From CAVZLD01 sp964522605 (GTDB lineage: Bacteria > Planctomycetota > Planctomycetia > Pirellulales > Pirellulaceae), in assembly GCA_964522605.1 (NCBI GenBank), contig CAZFWV010000038.1, positions 1-34,637 of the forward strand: DNA of 34,637 bases, read 5' to 3'. Shown here one piece after another: positions 26,601 to 34,526 of the stretch. Both the position numbers and the translations under genes were made by a program. Numbering within the stretch: the stretch's first letter is position 1; each line of letters opens with the position of its first letter. The notes below the pieces were generated by a model. The model saw nothing but the letters and a program-made list of their open reading frames with translations. It searched no databases and was not told the origin of the DNA.

Positions 26601-29600
26601 TGCAGGTGGGCGTGAATGTGCTGTCCGCTGAACTGCATTTGCGTTCCGAGACGAACAGCGACGTCGTGTTCGGCGCGGAAATCGTCGTGGGCAAGCAGTC
26701 GGCACCGCCAATTCCGGGACATCCGTACCGAGAGCGGGAAAATCTGGAATGGATTGAGCTGTATAACCGCAGTCATGAAGCGATCGATCTGACGAATTGG
26801 CAGCTTACGGGCGGAATCGAATACGCGTTCACGGACGGCACTCGGATTGGACCGGGACAGTATCTCGTCGTTGCGGCGGATCGTACGGCACTCGTCGAAC
26901 TGTACCCCGAGATTGCGTCCCAGATCATCGGAGACTATTCACGCTCGCTAAGTAATCGGAGTGATCGAATCGAATTGCTCGATTCGCGTCATAATCTTGC
27001 GGACGTCGTGCAGTATGCCGATGGCTTGGGGTGGCCATCAGCGGCCGATGGAGGTGGCGCCAGTCTGGAACTCCGCAGCCCGAATGCCGACAACCAGCGC
27101 CCGGACGTCTGGGCGGCGAGCGTCGCTGCAGAGGTGCCTTGGCAAACGTTTCAGTACCGAGCGCAGGCCAGTGAACCGGTTGGATTGGCCGTTCCGAATT
27201 ACTTCCATGAATTTATTTTGGGCCTGTTGGATGAAGGTGTCATCCTGCTCGACGACTTGAAGGTTGTCGAAGATCCGGATGGTGCCGCGATCGATCGTCT
27301 GCAAAACGGCTCGTTCGAAAGTGATTCTCTCGGCGCAATCCCGGATGCATGGCGAATCATCGGCAATCACAATCAGAGTGAAATCACGATCGATCCGTCG
27401 GATCCAAGTAATCATGTGCTGCGACTTGTGGCGACGGGCCCAACGGAGCACATGCACAATCACGCGGAAACGACGTTTGCCAGCGGATCGCGAATCACTG
27501 AGGGGCAAGTATACGAGGTTTCTTTCCGCGCAAAGTGGATTCATGGATCGCCCCAATTGAACACCAGGCTGTACTTCAGCCGTGCCGCCCAAACGACGAT
27601 CTTACCGACCAGCAACCGTGGGGGAACTCCCGGAGCGATCAACAGTGTTTGGCAGGCGAATCTGGGCCCGACTTATACCGGGTTGCGTCACGCGCCCTTG
27701 TCGCCCGATGCGACTCAGCCGGTGACCGTCTCGGTGATGGCGGAAGATCCCGACGGTGTGCAGTTGCTGCGGTTGTACTATTCCGCCGATGGCCAACCTT
27801 TTCAAACAATGCCGATGCTGCGGCAGTCGGACGGACGATTCGCCGCGACGATTCCCCGGCAGGCGGCTGGCACGACGGTGCATTTCTATGTGGAAGGTAC
27901 GGACGGGCGAGGCGCCCGCAGCAGCAGTCCCGCCGCCGGTGCCGACTCACGTGCCCTGTACCGCGTTCAATCAACACCGCTGGATGCCGGTGGCGTGCAC
28001 ACGCTGCGCCTGATCATGACGGCGGATGACGTGCAGTGGTTGCATGCCAACGAAAACGTGATGAGTAATGGACGTCTAGCGGCGACCGTCATCTATAACG
28101 ACAAAGAAGTGTTTTATGACGTCGGAGTTCGGCTGCGGGCCAGCGGCTATGGGCGACAGGGTGGGTTGGCCGGCTTTAACATTGAGTTTCCTGCGGAACA
28201 GCTTTTTCGCGGAGTGCATTCCGGGATTGCGCTCGACCGCGGCGTCGTTCTGTCCAGCGGTACGGGAGGCGGCGGAGTCAGTGGACGACCAGGGGCGAGT
28301 GCACATGAACTGTTGATCTATCAGGTAGCACACCACGCCGGCGGAATCGCCGCCATGTACGATGACGTCGTTTATATCGATGCTCCGCGACCGGACAACA
28401 CCGGACTCGCTCAGCTGAAGATGGCCCGTTACAGCGATGTGTTCCTCGATTCTCAGTTCGAAGATGGGGGGGACGGCTCGTTATACAAATACGAGCTGAT
28501 CTACCATTCGACGCGGACGATTGATGGAAGCCCCGAAGCACCGAAGGTCGCGCCCAACTCGGTGCTGGCCACGGACATCTCCGATCTGGGAGATGACAAG
28601 GAGGCGTATCGCCACAATTTCATTCTGGAAAACAATCGGCCTCGAGACGATTTCGACCCAATTATCGCACTCGGAAAGGCCTTCTCTCTGACAGGCAGTG
28701 CGCTGGATGCTGCGACTCAGCAAGTGATCGATGTGGATCAATGGATGCGCCTGTTTGCGCTGCATTCCCTAACCGGCATCGCCGACGTGTACAACATGGG
28801 GTTGCCGCACAACCTGGATCTCTATGTGCGTCCAACGGACGAAAAAGTCCTGGCATTTCCCTGGGATGTGGATCACGGCTTTTATTACAGTCCATCCTCG
28901 CCGCTACTCGGGCCATCCGTCGGGCAGGAGCCCAACTTGCGCAAGGTGATCGCATTGCCGGCGAATCGCCGATTGTTCTACAAACACCTGCTCGATATCG
29001 TTCAGACCACATACAACGCGGCCTATCTGGGCCCGTGGGCCGAGCATTATTCGCAAGTCACGGACCTTGAACTCGCAACATTCTTCCAAGAGTACATCGC
29101 GGATCGTTCAGAATTCGTCATCGCCGAACTGGCACGCGTCGCACCATCCGTGACGTTCGAGATTACCACGAATGGCGGCGAATCCATGACCGTCGATGCG
29201 GCTTCCGTTCTGTTGAGCGGGCAAGGTTGGATCGATATCCACAGTGTCCAACTCGTGGGTTCCGACCGACCAATTGACCTCGTGTGGACTGCACAAGACC
29301 GGTGGCAAATCGAGTTGCCCTTGCAGGCTGGTCAGAACCGGCTGCAACTGCAAGCCTTCGATTATCAAGGGCGCCCGGTGGGAGCGGACGAAATCCTCGT
29401 ACGGAGTACGATCGCAGAACGGCCCTTGGTGGACTTTCTGCGCGTCAGCGAGCTGATGTACCATCCCCCGGACCCAACGGCTGACGAGTCGGCGTTGAAT
29501 CCCGGTTGGGAAAGCGACGACTTCGAGTTCCTCGAGCTGTGGAACGTTTCGGATCTTCAGACTCTGGATCTGACCGGCGTGCGAATTACGGAGGGTCCGT

Positions 29601-31420
29601 CGGAGGTCTTTGAATTTGCTGACTCGGCAGTCACCTCTCTCGCCCCGAACCGTCGTCTTGTCGTGGTCGCGAATCGAGAGGCTTTTCAGGCACGTTACGG
29701 AACAGAGATCACGATCGCCGGTGAGTACTCGGGGAACTTGCGCAATAGTGGCGAGCGGATTCGAATCGAAGATGCGTTGGGCGCGACGATCATCGATTTC
29801 AGCTACTCGGATGCGGATCCCTGGCCAGTCGCAGCCGATGGAGCGGGTGCCAGTCTCGAATTGATGGATCCGACCGGAACTCCGGTGGATCAGCTCGCCA
29901 AGCCAGCGTTCTGGCAGGGCAGTGTGCGCTGGGGAGGATCACCGGGAGCAATCGCCGACAGTCGCCCTGGTGTAGTGATCAACGAGGTCGTGTCGAGCCC
30001 CATCGCTCCACAAACGGACGCAATCGAACTCTGGAATCAAACCGACCAACCGATCTCGCTAGACGGCTGGTACCTAACCGATTCGATTAGCCAGTTGAAG
30101 TATCCGATCCCTGCCGGGACCGTGATTCCCGCGAATGGTTACCTGGTTTTTGATGAACATGATTTCAATCCAACACCGGACGATCCCGCTCCCAATCATT
30201 TTGGGTTGAGTGGAACACGGGGAGACGATGTGTGGCTCGTCACGGCGGATCCGTCGGGCCGCCTTGTTTCTTTTGTAGATGATGTGCACTTTGGGCCAGC
30301 ACGTTCGGGTGAATCCTTCAGTCGCGTTCCCCACGGGGTGGGTCGGTTGGCTCCCACATCGAGTGTGACACTCGGCGCAGCCAATGCGACGCCGCGAGTG
30401 GGGCCCGTGCGCATCAGTGAAGTGCATTATCATCCGAGCAATCCGCTTCCGAGTGCAGTGGCGATCTATCCGACCGTAAGTCGAGACGATCTGGAATTCA
30501 TTGCGGTGGAGAATCCATTACGCAAGCCGCTCGATCTAACCGGCTGGCAACTACGTGGCGATGTGACATACGATTTTCCGGCGGGTTTCCAACTGAAATC
30601 CGGGGCGCGTGTACTGCTGGTCTCGTTCGACCCAACGGATCCCGGCAATGAGGCTCTCGTAGCGGCGTTTCGCGCGAATTACCCACTGCTGTCTGCCGAT
30701 CAAGTCTTGCTTGGCCCCTTCAATGGAAAGGTTAGCGACGATCAGGGGTTGTTGCAGTTGTTGAGGTCGGAACGATGGACCGACCAAGAACCGGTCATGA
30801 TTGCGGGGCTGATCGAAGACGAGGTCTTCTTCGATGATCAATCGCCCTGGCCATTCGGCACCGACGGAGCGGGCTTGTCGTTGCAGCGAACGTCGCCGAC
30901 TGCTTTCGGAAATCGACCGGGAAGTTGGGAGTCGGACCTGCCGCTTTCCCGACCGGCTCAGGCGGCAGCGGACTTCAATGCAGACGGTGTTCTCGATGCA
31001 GTCGACATCGATCGTTTCTGTTTGGGTTTCCACCAGGGCGATCTGCGCTTTGACCTGAACGCCGACGGTACGCTTGACGAGGGCGACCGTGCCTACCTGA
31101 TCAATACGCTGTTGCAGACAACCGCCGGTGACGCGAATGTCGACGGCCAGTTCAATACGAGTGATTTAGTGCAAGTTCTTCAGGCGGGTGAATATGAAGA
31201 CGCTTTGCCTGGCAACTCGGGTTGGGCCGAGGGCGATTGGAATTGCGACGGTGATTTTACGACCAACGATTTGGTGGTTGCTCTGATGACCGGCGCGTAC
31301 GAGGCCGGTACTGCGGCGGTTCCGCAATCGGATCGATTCGCTGACCTGTTACCTCTTTTGGCCAGCTACTTCGATGCGGAAAATGATCGACGCGAAGGGA
31401 AGCGAATTCCCGATGCGTGA
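23603..31420 (+). CDS. Giant secreted lamin-tail / CotH-like / tandem dockerin protein
   Basis: 2605 residues. Basic start, then IERLEDRLVLDS (about 20-31), an LEPR-XLL-type motif. Order: lamin-tail 32-185; first part of a galactose-binding-like domain 193-237 (WRYEASGADLG); two NARNCC-type domains about 250-580, the first with NARSCC at 338-342, the second without the cysteines; remainder of the split domain 592-693 (TTYYFRRSFEF, GAVVYLNGVEV); lamin-tail-like 705-820; a lamin-tail start at 831 interrupted by another galactose-binding-like domain 862-1030 and resumed at 1045-1175; jelly-roll with NGSFESD about 1175-1345; Ig-like to 1450; CotH-like 1467-1836 with PWDVD at 1753-1757; lamin-tails near 1942, 2120 and 2268; tandem dockerin 2454-2570. 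No PEP-CTERM end. The CotH part lacks the expected lysine (GLAGFNIEF). GGGGAGG lies about 14 nt before the ATG. Confidence 0.9.
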   Translation: MKSRRKRVRPVLRRPGSHAIERLEDRLVLDSTVVFNELMYNPVGEDDTREWIELHNQMAVNMDLSGWTLEGGVSFRFPEGTTMRAGGYLVVAKDPAAITAQEPDAVVFGPFLGKLNNGGDAVRLLNRNDRVMDQLEYQDHGRWPIGPDGSGATLSKRDPQSGSGDPGGWTSSPELGGTPGRENFPVVDLTPIDSTFVPLDASWRYEASGADLGTVWRDPAFDDSTWNQAQATFYAGRFDTIPPPDFTEVSAGGSILLENPSFEEGTNTGVGYGGVSGWFVSGGTGVNPASGGAAPFADNGSIPDGQQIAFIQGPGSLSQTVRGLDLAQQYWLQLSFNARSCCGANPVLAVSYAGQQLVPATPVTPVGGSNAYHFLSIPFTPAVSTGQLTIRNVGGAGDHSLLLDAVTLIERNADQVVVQNPSFEAAGDAPPAPGYRGSRAVAGWTYEPGPGGRFGLNDASGPFQDNGTIPDGQLVAFLEKSGSLQQTISGLEFGARYELQYSVNAQAAGASVPLRVWLDELLLHEESLGAVGNGSPYHRRTHRFTATASSMELTFQQTLSDSLVDASLLIDQISIRRLESPLVTELPSGPTTYYFRRSFEFAGDPNRTELQLRSFLDDGAVVYLNGVEVLRQNMPAGAISAVTPAATVIAEPSLSDWQAISSSSLVAGRNVIGVEVHQAQANDVDMAFALELAATETPQDPTAREVTVAINEVADVEAPWAAVELYNYGRQAVDLAGLELWLEGDTSRRMDLPATVLPAGAFTVFNDVFPGQSRTDGDRYFLVDTNQNRLIDAARIEQSVQGRVPDGLGSWYAVDRLTPSAPNQVTLHDQIVINEIMYHPMPELAVPDRPATYERSALVPMTWSHWRYNATGASLPSDWAQQVYPVDGQQWKLGQGLLGYDTADLGIPINTQFLPPSQNNPRFLTYYFQTEFDISADLYDQIDRVELSHMIDTGAVFYLNGQELFRFNMPEGPIDARTRPSINVNNAERVGPIEIPLERLQVGVNVLSAELHLRSETNSDVVFGAEIVVGKQSAPPIPGHPYRERENLEWIELYNRSHEAIDLTNWQLTGGIEYAFTDGTRIGPGQYLVVAADRTALVELYPEIASQIIGDYSRSLSNRSDRIELLDSRHNLADVVQYADGLGWPSAADGGGASLELRSPNADNQRPDVWAASVAAEVPWQTFQYRAQASEPVGLAVPNYFHEFILGLLDEGVILLDDLKVVEDPDGAAIDRLQNGSFESDSLGAIPDAWRIIGNHNQSEITIDPSDPSNHVLRLVATGPTEHMHNHAETTFASGSRITEGQVYEVSFRAKWIHGSPQLNTRLYFSRAAQTTILPTSNRGGTPGAINSVWQANLGPTYTGLRHAPLSPDATQPVTVSVMAEDPDGVQLLRLYYSADGQPFQTMPMLRQSDGRFAATIPRQAAGTTVHFYVEGTDGRGARSSSPAAGADSRALYRVQSTPLDAGGVHTLRLIMTADDVQWLHANENVMSNGRLAATVIYNDKEVFYDVGVRLRASGYGRQGGLAGFNIEFPAEQLFRGVHSGIALDRGVVLSSGTGGGGVSGRPGASAHELLIYQVAHHAGGIAAMYDDVVYIDAPRPDNTGLAQLKMARYSDVFLDSQFEDGGDGSLYKYELIYHSTRTIDGSPEAPKVAPNSVLATDISDLGDDKEAYRHNFILENNRPRDDFDPIIALGKAFSLTGSALDAATQQVIDVDQWMRLFALHSLTGIADVYNMGLPHNLDLYVRPTDEKVLAFPWDVDHGFYYSPSSPLLGPSVGQEPNLRKVIALPANRRLFYKHLLDIVQTTYNAAYLGPWAEHYSQVTDLELATFFQEYIADRSEFVIAELARVAPSVTFEITTNGGESMTVDAASVLLSGQGWIDIHSVQLVGSDRPIDLVWTAQDRWQIELPLQAGQNRLQLQAFDYQGRPVGADEILVRSTIAERPLVDFLRVSELMYHPPDPTADESALNPGWESDDFEFLELWNVSDLQTLDLTGVRITEGPSEVFEFADSAVTSLAPNRRLVVVANREAFQARYGTEITIAGEYSGNLRNSGERIRIEDALGATIIDFSYSDADPWPVAADGAGASLELMDPTGTPVDQLAKPAFWQGSVRWGGSPGAIADSRPGVVINEVVSSPIAPQTDAIELWNQTDQPISLDGWYLTDSISQLKYPIPAGTVIPANGYLVFDEHDFNPTPDDPAPNHFGLSGTRGDDVWLVTADPSGRLVSFVDDVHFGPARSGESFSRVPHGVGRLAPTSSVTLGAANATPRVGPVRISEVHYHPSNPLPSAVAIYPTVSRDDLEFIAVENPLRKPLDLTGWQLRGDVTYDFPAGFQLKSGARVLLVSFDPTDPGNEALVAAFRANYPLLSADQVLLGPFNGKVSDDQGLLQLLRSERWTDQEPVMIAGLIEDEVFFDDQSPWPFGTDGAGLSLQRTSPTAFGNRPGSWESDLPLSRPAQAAADFNADGVLDAVDIDRFCLGFHQGDLRFDLNADGTLDEGDRAYLINTLLQTTAGDANVDGQFNTSDLVQVLQAGEYEDALPGNSGWAEGDWNCDGDFTTNDLVVALMTGAYEAGTAAVPQSDRFADLLPLLASYFDAENDRREGKRIPDA

Positions 31421-31510
31421 TCGACCGCTTGATCCGTCGCGATCGAAAGATCGTGATCCTCATCGGTGCCGGACGTCGCTGCCGCTCTCAGAGGTCGCAC
31501 ATTCGCCAAT

Positions 31511-31792
31511 TCAGCGTGCTGATGCAAGGCCGCGAAGCGTATGTCGCAGATCGGAGACCGTGGGGCGTGCGCGGCCTCGGTAATGGCGCCGTCGCACCGT
31601 GTTTCCATAGAAGTGCAGCGGCCGATACGGACGCTTCTCGATCGGCAGCGATTCGATCTCTTCACGCAACGGCCCCACCGCGATGACCTGGTTCGTCCAG
31701 CCCGGTTCCTTTGCAGAACCGCTTCCTTCTGCGAAGGGGAGAGTCAAAACGAATGTGCCGAAAAATAGGGTCTTCAACAGGGGCCGCTTCAT
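31511..31792 (-). CDS. Small exported protein, RPYRPLHFYGNTVRR motif
   Basis: 93 residues. Signal peptide 1-24 or so (MKRPLLKTLFFGTFVLTLPF). The mature part holds EKRPYRPLHFYGNTVRRRHY, a motif I recall from small hypothetical proteins of planctomycetes, and is very basic (RGRARP). AGGA lies about 8 nt before the ATG. It is divergent from the 92-residue gene, 137 bp apart. A secreted or periplasmic protein of unknown role. The motif recall is from memory; the reading frame, signal peptide and ribosome site support it. Confidence 0.7.
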   Translation of the reverse strand: MKRPLLKTLFFGTFVLTLPFAEGSGSAKEPGWTNQVIAVGPLREEIESLPIEKRPYRPLHFYGNTVRRRHYRGRARPTVSDLRHTLRGLASAR

Positions 31793-31917
31793 CGTTGGAA
31801 TCCTACGGTGTCGCTCAAGCAGTTGTCCGAAACAGTCCAGTGGATGCGTCTAGCATAGAACGCTCGGCCGTCTTCAGCTTGAGCTACATTTGGCAAGAGA
31901 TCCGAATTTCTTTTGCC

Positions 31918-31932
31918 GGAGGAACGCACGTG
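31918..31932 (+). promoter_or_regulatory. Ribosome site that sets a GTG start
   Basis: GGAGGA (31918-31923), six bases, then GTG (31930-31932). It fixes the start of the 92-residue protein and argues against the longer frame from 31711. Confidence 0.7.
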
Positions 31933-32208
31933 AACGATTCTGCCGTTTGGGCCCAGCTCTTTCAAAAATGGCCGGCGAAGCTGCCGCAACGAGGCGTGGT
32001 CGTGACGACTTTTGCCGAACAGATCCCGTTTTGCGGCTTCCTCCGAACCGCCGATGCGGTGTTGCTCGAACGGGCGACGCCGGATGCCGTCGGGGCCCGA
32101 AAAATTATTCTTGCGTTTAGCCAGATCGCCAGTGTGAAGATCACGGATCCGATCGGAGGCGAGGTGTTCGGCGAGGCTGGTTTTCAGGGTCAATTGCCGA
32201 CGCGGTAG
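31930..32208 (+). CDS. Small cytoplasmic protein of unknown function
   Basis: 92 residues from a GTG start with GGAGGA 6 nt upstream. No signal peptide. The sequence reads as a compact alpha/beta domain (FQKWPAKLPQRGVVVTTFAE, then IPFCGFLRTADAVLLER, then IILAFSQIASVKI), with alternating strand-like hydrophobic runs, reminiscent of an Sm-like or small beta-barrel fold, but this is only an impression. I recall similar short proteins in planctomycetes but no named family. A longer in-frame extension to 31711 would run over the promoter region of the divergent gene and is unlikely. Confidence 0.7.
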   Translation: MNDSAVWAQLFQKWPAKLPQRGVVVTTFAEQIPFCGFLRTADAVLLERATPDAVGARKIILAFSQIASVKITDPIGGEVFGEAGFQGQLPTR

Positions 32209-32320
32209 CGGGTCCGGAATCCTGGACAACTGCTTTCTCCCCTGGTATGGTTGGCGGCTGAAACTGAGGATCCTGGATTCTCGGTGCGTCCCATGAAACG
32301 TCAACTAAGGGAGAATGACC

Positions 32321-32803
32321 ATGAAACGAATGCATCTGTTTTTCTTGGCCCTGGCGGTGATCGCAGTCGGTCCCGTTCGGCAGTTGGCTGCCCACTGTGA
32401 AGTCCCCTGCGGGATCTATGCCGATCAGCGGCGATTTGAGGAGATGCTGGAAGATCAGACAACGATTGCGAAGGCTATCACCAGCATCAAGGATCTGGCG
32501 ACGAAGGATGATGCACTGTCTCACAACCAGCTCGCGCGCTGGGTTGTCACCAAAGAATCGCACGCCACGAACATTCAGCACATTATTGCCCAGTACTTCA
32601 TGACCCAGCGGATCAAGCCGGGGACTGATGATGCGACGCAGCAGGCCTACATTAAGAACCTGACTGCCGCCCATGCCGTGATGGTCGCCGCAATGAAATG
32701 CAAGCAGACCGTTGATGATGCTTCCGCCACGGCGCTGCGCGACGCGATTCTGGATCTGTACCGTGCGTACGAAGGGAAAGAGCCGCAGCTGGAGTCGAAC
32801 TGA
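32321..32803 (+). CDS. sodN: Nickel superoxide dismutase with Sec signal peptide
   Basis: 160 residues from the ATG at 32321, which has AAGGGAG about 7 nt upstream; another ATG at 32315 is too close to that site. It converts superoxide to oxygen and peroxide at a Ni centre. The nickel hook HCEVPCGIY is at 25-33: His25 would be His1 of the mature chain, Cys26 and Cys30 the thiolate ligands, Tyr33 the gatekeeping Tyr9. The rest (136 residues) is helical, as expected for the four-helix bundle. In known enzymes a propeptide must be removed to free His1. Here residues 1-24 form a signal peptide ending QLAA, and cleavage after Ala24 would expose His1 and place the enzyme outside the cytoplasm. No separate SodX-type peptidase is adjacent. 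Confidence 0.95.
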   Translation: MKRMHLFFLALAVIAVGPVRQLAAHCEVPCGIYADQRRFEEMLEDQTTIAKAITSIKDLATKDDALSHNQLARWVVTKESHATNIQHIIAQYFMTQRIKPGTDDATQQAYIKNLTAAHAVMVAAMKCKQTVDDASATALRDAILDLYRAYEGKEPQLESN

Positions 32804-32804
32804 G

Positions 32805-32900
32805 CCAAAGATCGAAAAGAGAAACCGCGGATCAGACGGAGAAAACGGATGCCCGCGGATCGGTCCGTGCCGATCCGTCCCCTCCGTCGAATCCGTGGTT
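32805..32900 (-). repeat. 96-bp dispersed repeat, inverted copy
   Basis: Reverse complement of 11134-11229 at 87 of 96 positions. It begins one base after the sodN stop codon, so it may supply the 3' end structure of that mRNA. It is the first of three repeats filling the 463-bp non-coding stretch 32804-33266. Confidence 0.8.
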
Positions 32901-32948
32901 ACTTCGCCGCCGAAAGCCATCCTGAACGCGATCTCCTCTCGTAGAACC

Positions 32949-33049
32949 AGGCTTTGTCTCAGAACTTTTCCGCAGCACTGGCAGAGCCAGTGGCACCCGC
33001 TGATTTTGTGTGCCACTGGCTCTGCCAGTGCAGTTTTGAGACAAAGCCT
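32949..33049. repeat. Inverted-repeat element 1 (101 bp)
   Basis: Ends AGGCTTTGTCTCA and TGAGACAAAGCCT are perfect complements; inside, 32975-32996 and 33010-33031 are a perfect 22-bp pair built on CACTGGC-AGA-GCCAGTG, so each arm is itself palindromic. No coding sequence. Confidence 0.85.
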
Positions 33050-33051
33050 AA

Positions 33052-33149
33052 CAGCCTGTTGAAAAAGGGGACTGGCTCCGGGCCGATATCCATCAAATCC
33101 GAAGAAAACACCCTCAACGACGGTGCCTGTCCCCTTTTTCAACAGGCTG
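33052..33149. repeat. Inverted-repeat element 2 (98 bp)
   Basis: Arms 33052-33072 and 33129-33149 are perfect complements (CAGCCTGTTGAAAAAGGGG core) and extend to 29 positions with two mismatches. A 40-nt centre separates the arms. It starts two bases after element 1. Its ends resemble those of 8821-9083. Confidence 0.85.
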
Positions 33150-33266
33150 CTAGGGTTCATCGAACGTGTTTGCAGGAATAGGTCGGGAGCCCCGCGCACA
33201 GCATTATGGGCAGGTTGTTACGAATCCACAGGAAACTCACCGTCAGCAGAGTGGAGACCGGAAACC

Positions 33267-34526
33267 GTGAGGCGACGTCAACAGTCCCTTCTGGGCTTGC
33301 TGCATCGAATCGGGATTCTCAGTGTCCTTTCGATACTAGGCCATCTTGTCCACGCCGAACCGGGACCGGGTGATGTTTTTCGCGAGTATACGTGGACCAA
33401 TCACGACGGAGATGCCGGCGGATCGCTGCGTGTCGGTGGACGAGCGGGCTACGACGGCGGGCCGATCGAATGGGCCCATGAAGTGGATTTGGAGCATGCG
33501 ACGAAGGCAGAAATCGTCATCGAAAAGCTGCTTTGTCACGAAGGGACTCGCGGTCTACAAATTCAGGTGAATGGACAGGATTGGATCTCGGTTCCCGAGG
33601 CGAGTACGATTCCCGCGCCTCAATGGGACTATCAGCACTTCTGTTTTCCCGTCGTTCCTTGTCCCTTGTCGTGGTTACAGCAAGGCGGTGGAAACACGTT
33701 CGCTTTCCGCGTCAGCGACGAGCATCCCTGGGACTGGCCGCAGAACTTGATCTACGGTGTCCATCTGCGCGTCTATTACGATCCGCAGCTAAAGCCGCAT
33801 CCAGAGGGAGCGATCGTCACTCCGCGGTCGGGGGCGACCGTACAAGCCCCGGTGGAGATCGAAGCCCAGGCCAACAGCGCGACCGGTTCTCTCCGCCAGG
33901 TGGATTTCCTGGGACTTTATGAGGATGTGAATTGGCAGGGCGACGGCCAATATCGACAGTGGCAGTATCACTTTTTGAAGGGACAATTGATGCATCATCT
34001 GGGTTCGGTCACCGAGGAGCCCTACCGGATCCCATGGGATACAACTTGGGTTCCGGATCAGTCCGAACCGATGCAATTCGCCGCGCGAATCGTCGATTCG
34101 AGTGGGTTGGTCTATTTCACTCCGGCGGTGGAGGGGATCAATTTGCGGCGGCCAGGAGTCTCTGTCGAATTGTGCAAACCGTACGATGTGCCCCCGAAGT
34201 GGGTGACTCGCGCGGGAGAAAAATCCGAGAAGTTCCAGGTTGCGGGTGACTTGCGGAAAGCCGTCGCGGCTCAGTTGGTCTGGTCGAGTTGGAGTCCGGG
34301 CTACATGAATGGCATCTTGATCAACGGTCAGAAGGTCTTCGATGTCGAGGGGCCTCGCTACGCCTGCTATTATCATCGCGTAACGCTGTCGGATCTCGAC
34401 CCGTTGCAATTCGGCGAGAATGCGCTCACGACCGGGATGACTCCGCGGTACGACGGCCAGATGGTCCATGGCATGGAAGTCAATTGGCCCGGCATCATGG
34501 TTTTGATCCGGTATGAGGATCGCTAA
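33267..34526 (+). CDS. Secreted protein of unknown function, two beta domains
   Basis: 419 residues from a GTG start with GGAG 10 nt upstream; the longer frame from 33123 starts inside repeat element 2 and is rejected. Signal peptide 1-30 (ends HLVHA-EPG). The first part, about 31-180, begins DVFREYTWTNHDGDAGG, has VNGQDWISVPE and ends YGVHLRVYYDP, and looks like a beta-sandwich. The second, about 185-310, opens IVTPRSGATVQAPVEIEAQA and is Ig-like; Trp-rich strands (WSSWSPGYMNGILINGQ) close the protein. Two cysteines in CFPVVPC could pair outside the cell. I do not recognise a named family; binding or modification of polysaccharide is a guess. Confidence 0.85.
   Translation: MRRRQQSLLGLLHRIGILSVLSILGHLVHAEPGPGDVFREYTWTNHDGDAGGSLRVGGRAGYDGGPIEWAHEVDLEHATKAEIVIEKLLCHEGTRGLQIQVNGQDWISVPEASTIPAPQWDYQHFCFPVVPCPLSWLQQGGGNTFAFRVSDEHPWDWPQNLIYGVHLRVYYDPQLKPHPEGAIVTPRSGATVQAPVEIEAQANSATGSLRQVDFLGLYEDVNWQGDGQYRQWQYHFLKGQLMHHLGSVTEEPYRIPWDTTWVPDQSEPMQFAARIVDSSGLVYFTPAVEGINLRRPGVSVELCKPYDVPPKWVTRAGEKSEKFQVAGDLRKAVAAQLVWSSWSPGYMNGILINGQKVFDVEGPRYACYYHRVTLSDLDPLQFGENALTTGMTPRYDGQMVHGMEVNWPGIMVLIRYEDR

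Noticed and set aside
33123..33266. N-terminal extension of the last secreted protein
   Set aside because: It begins inside the inverted-repeat element and would bury the signal peptide.
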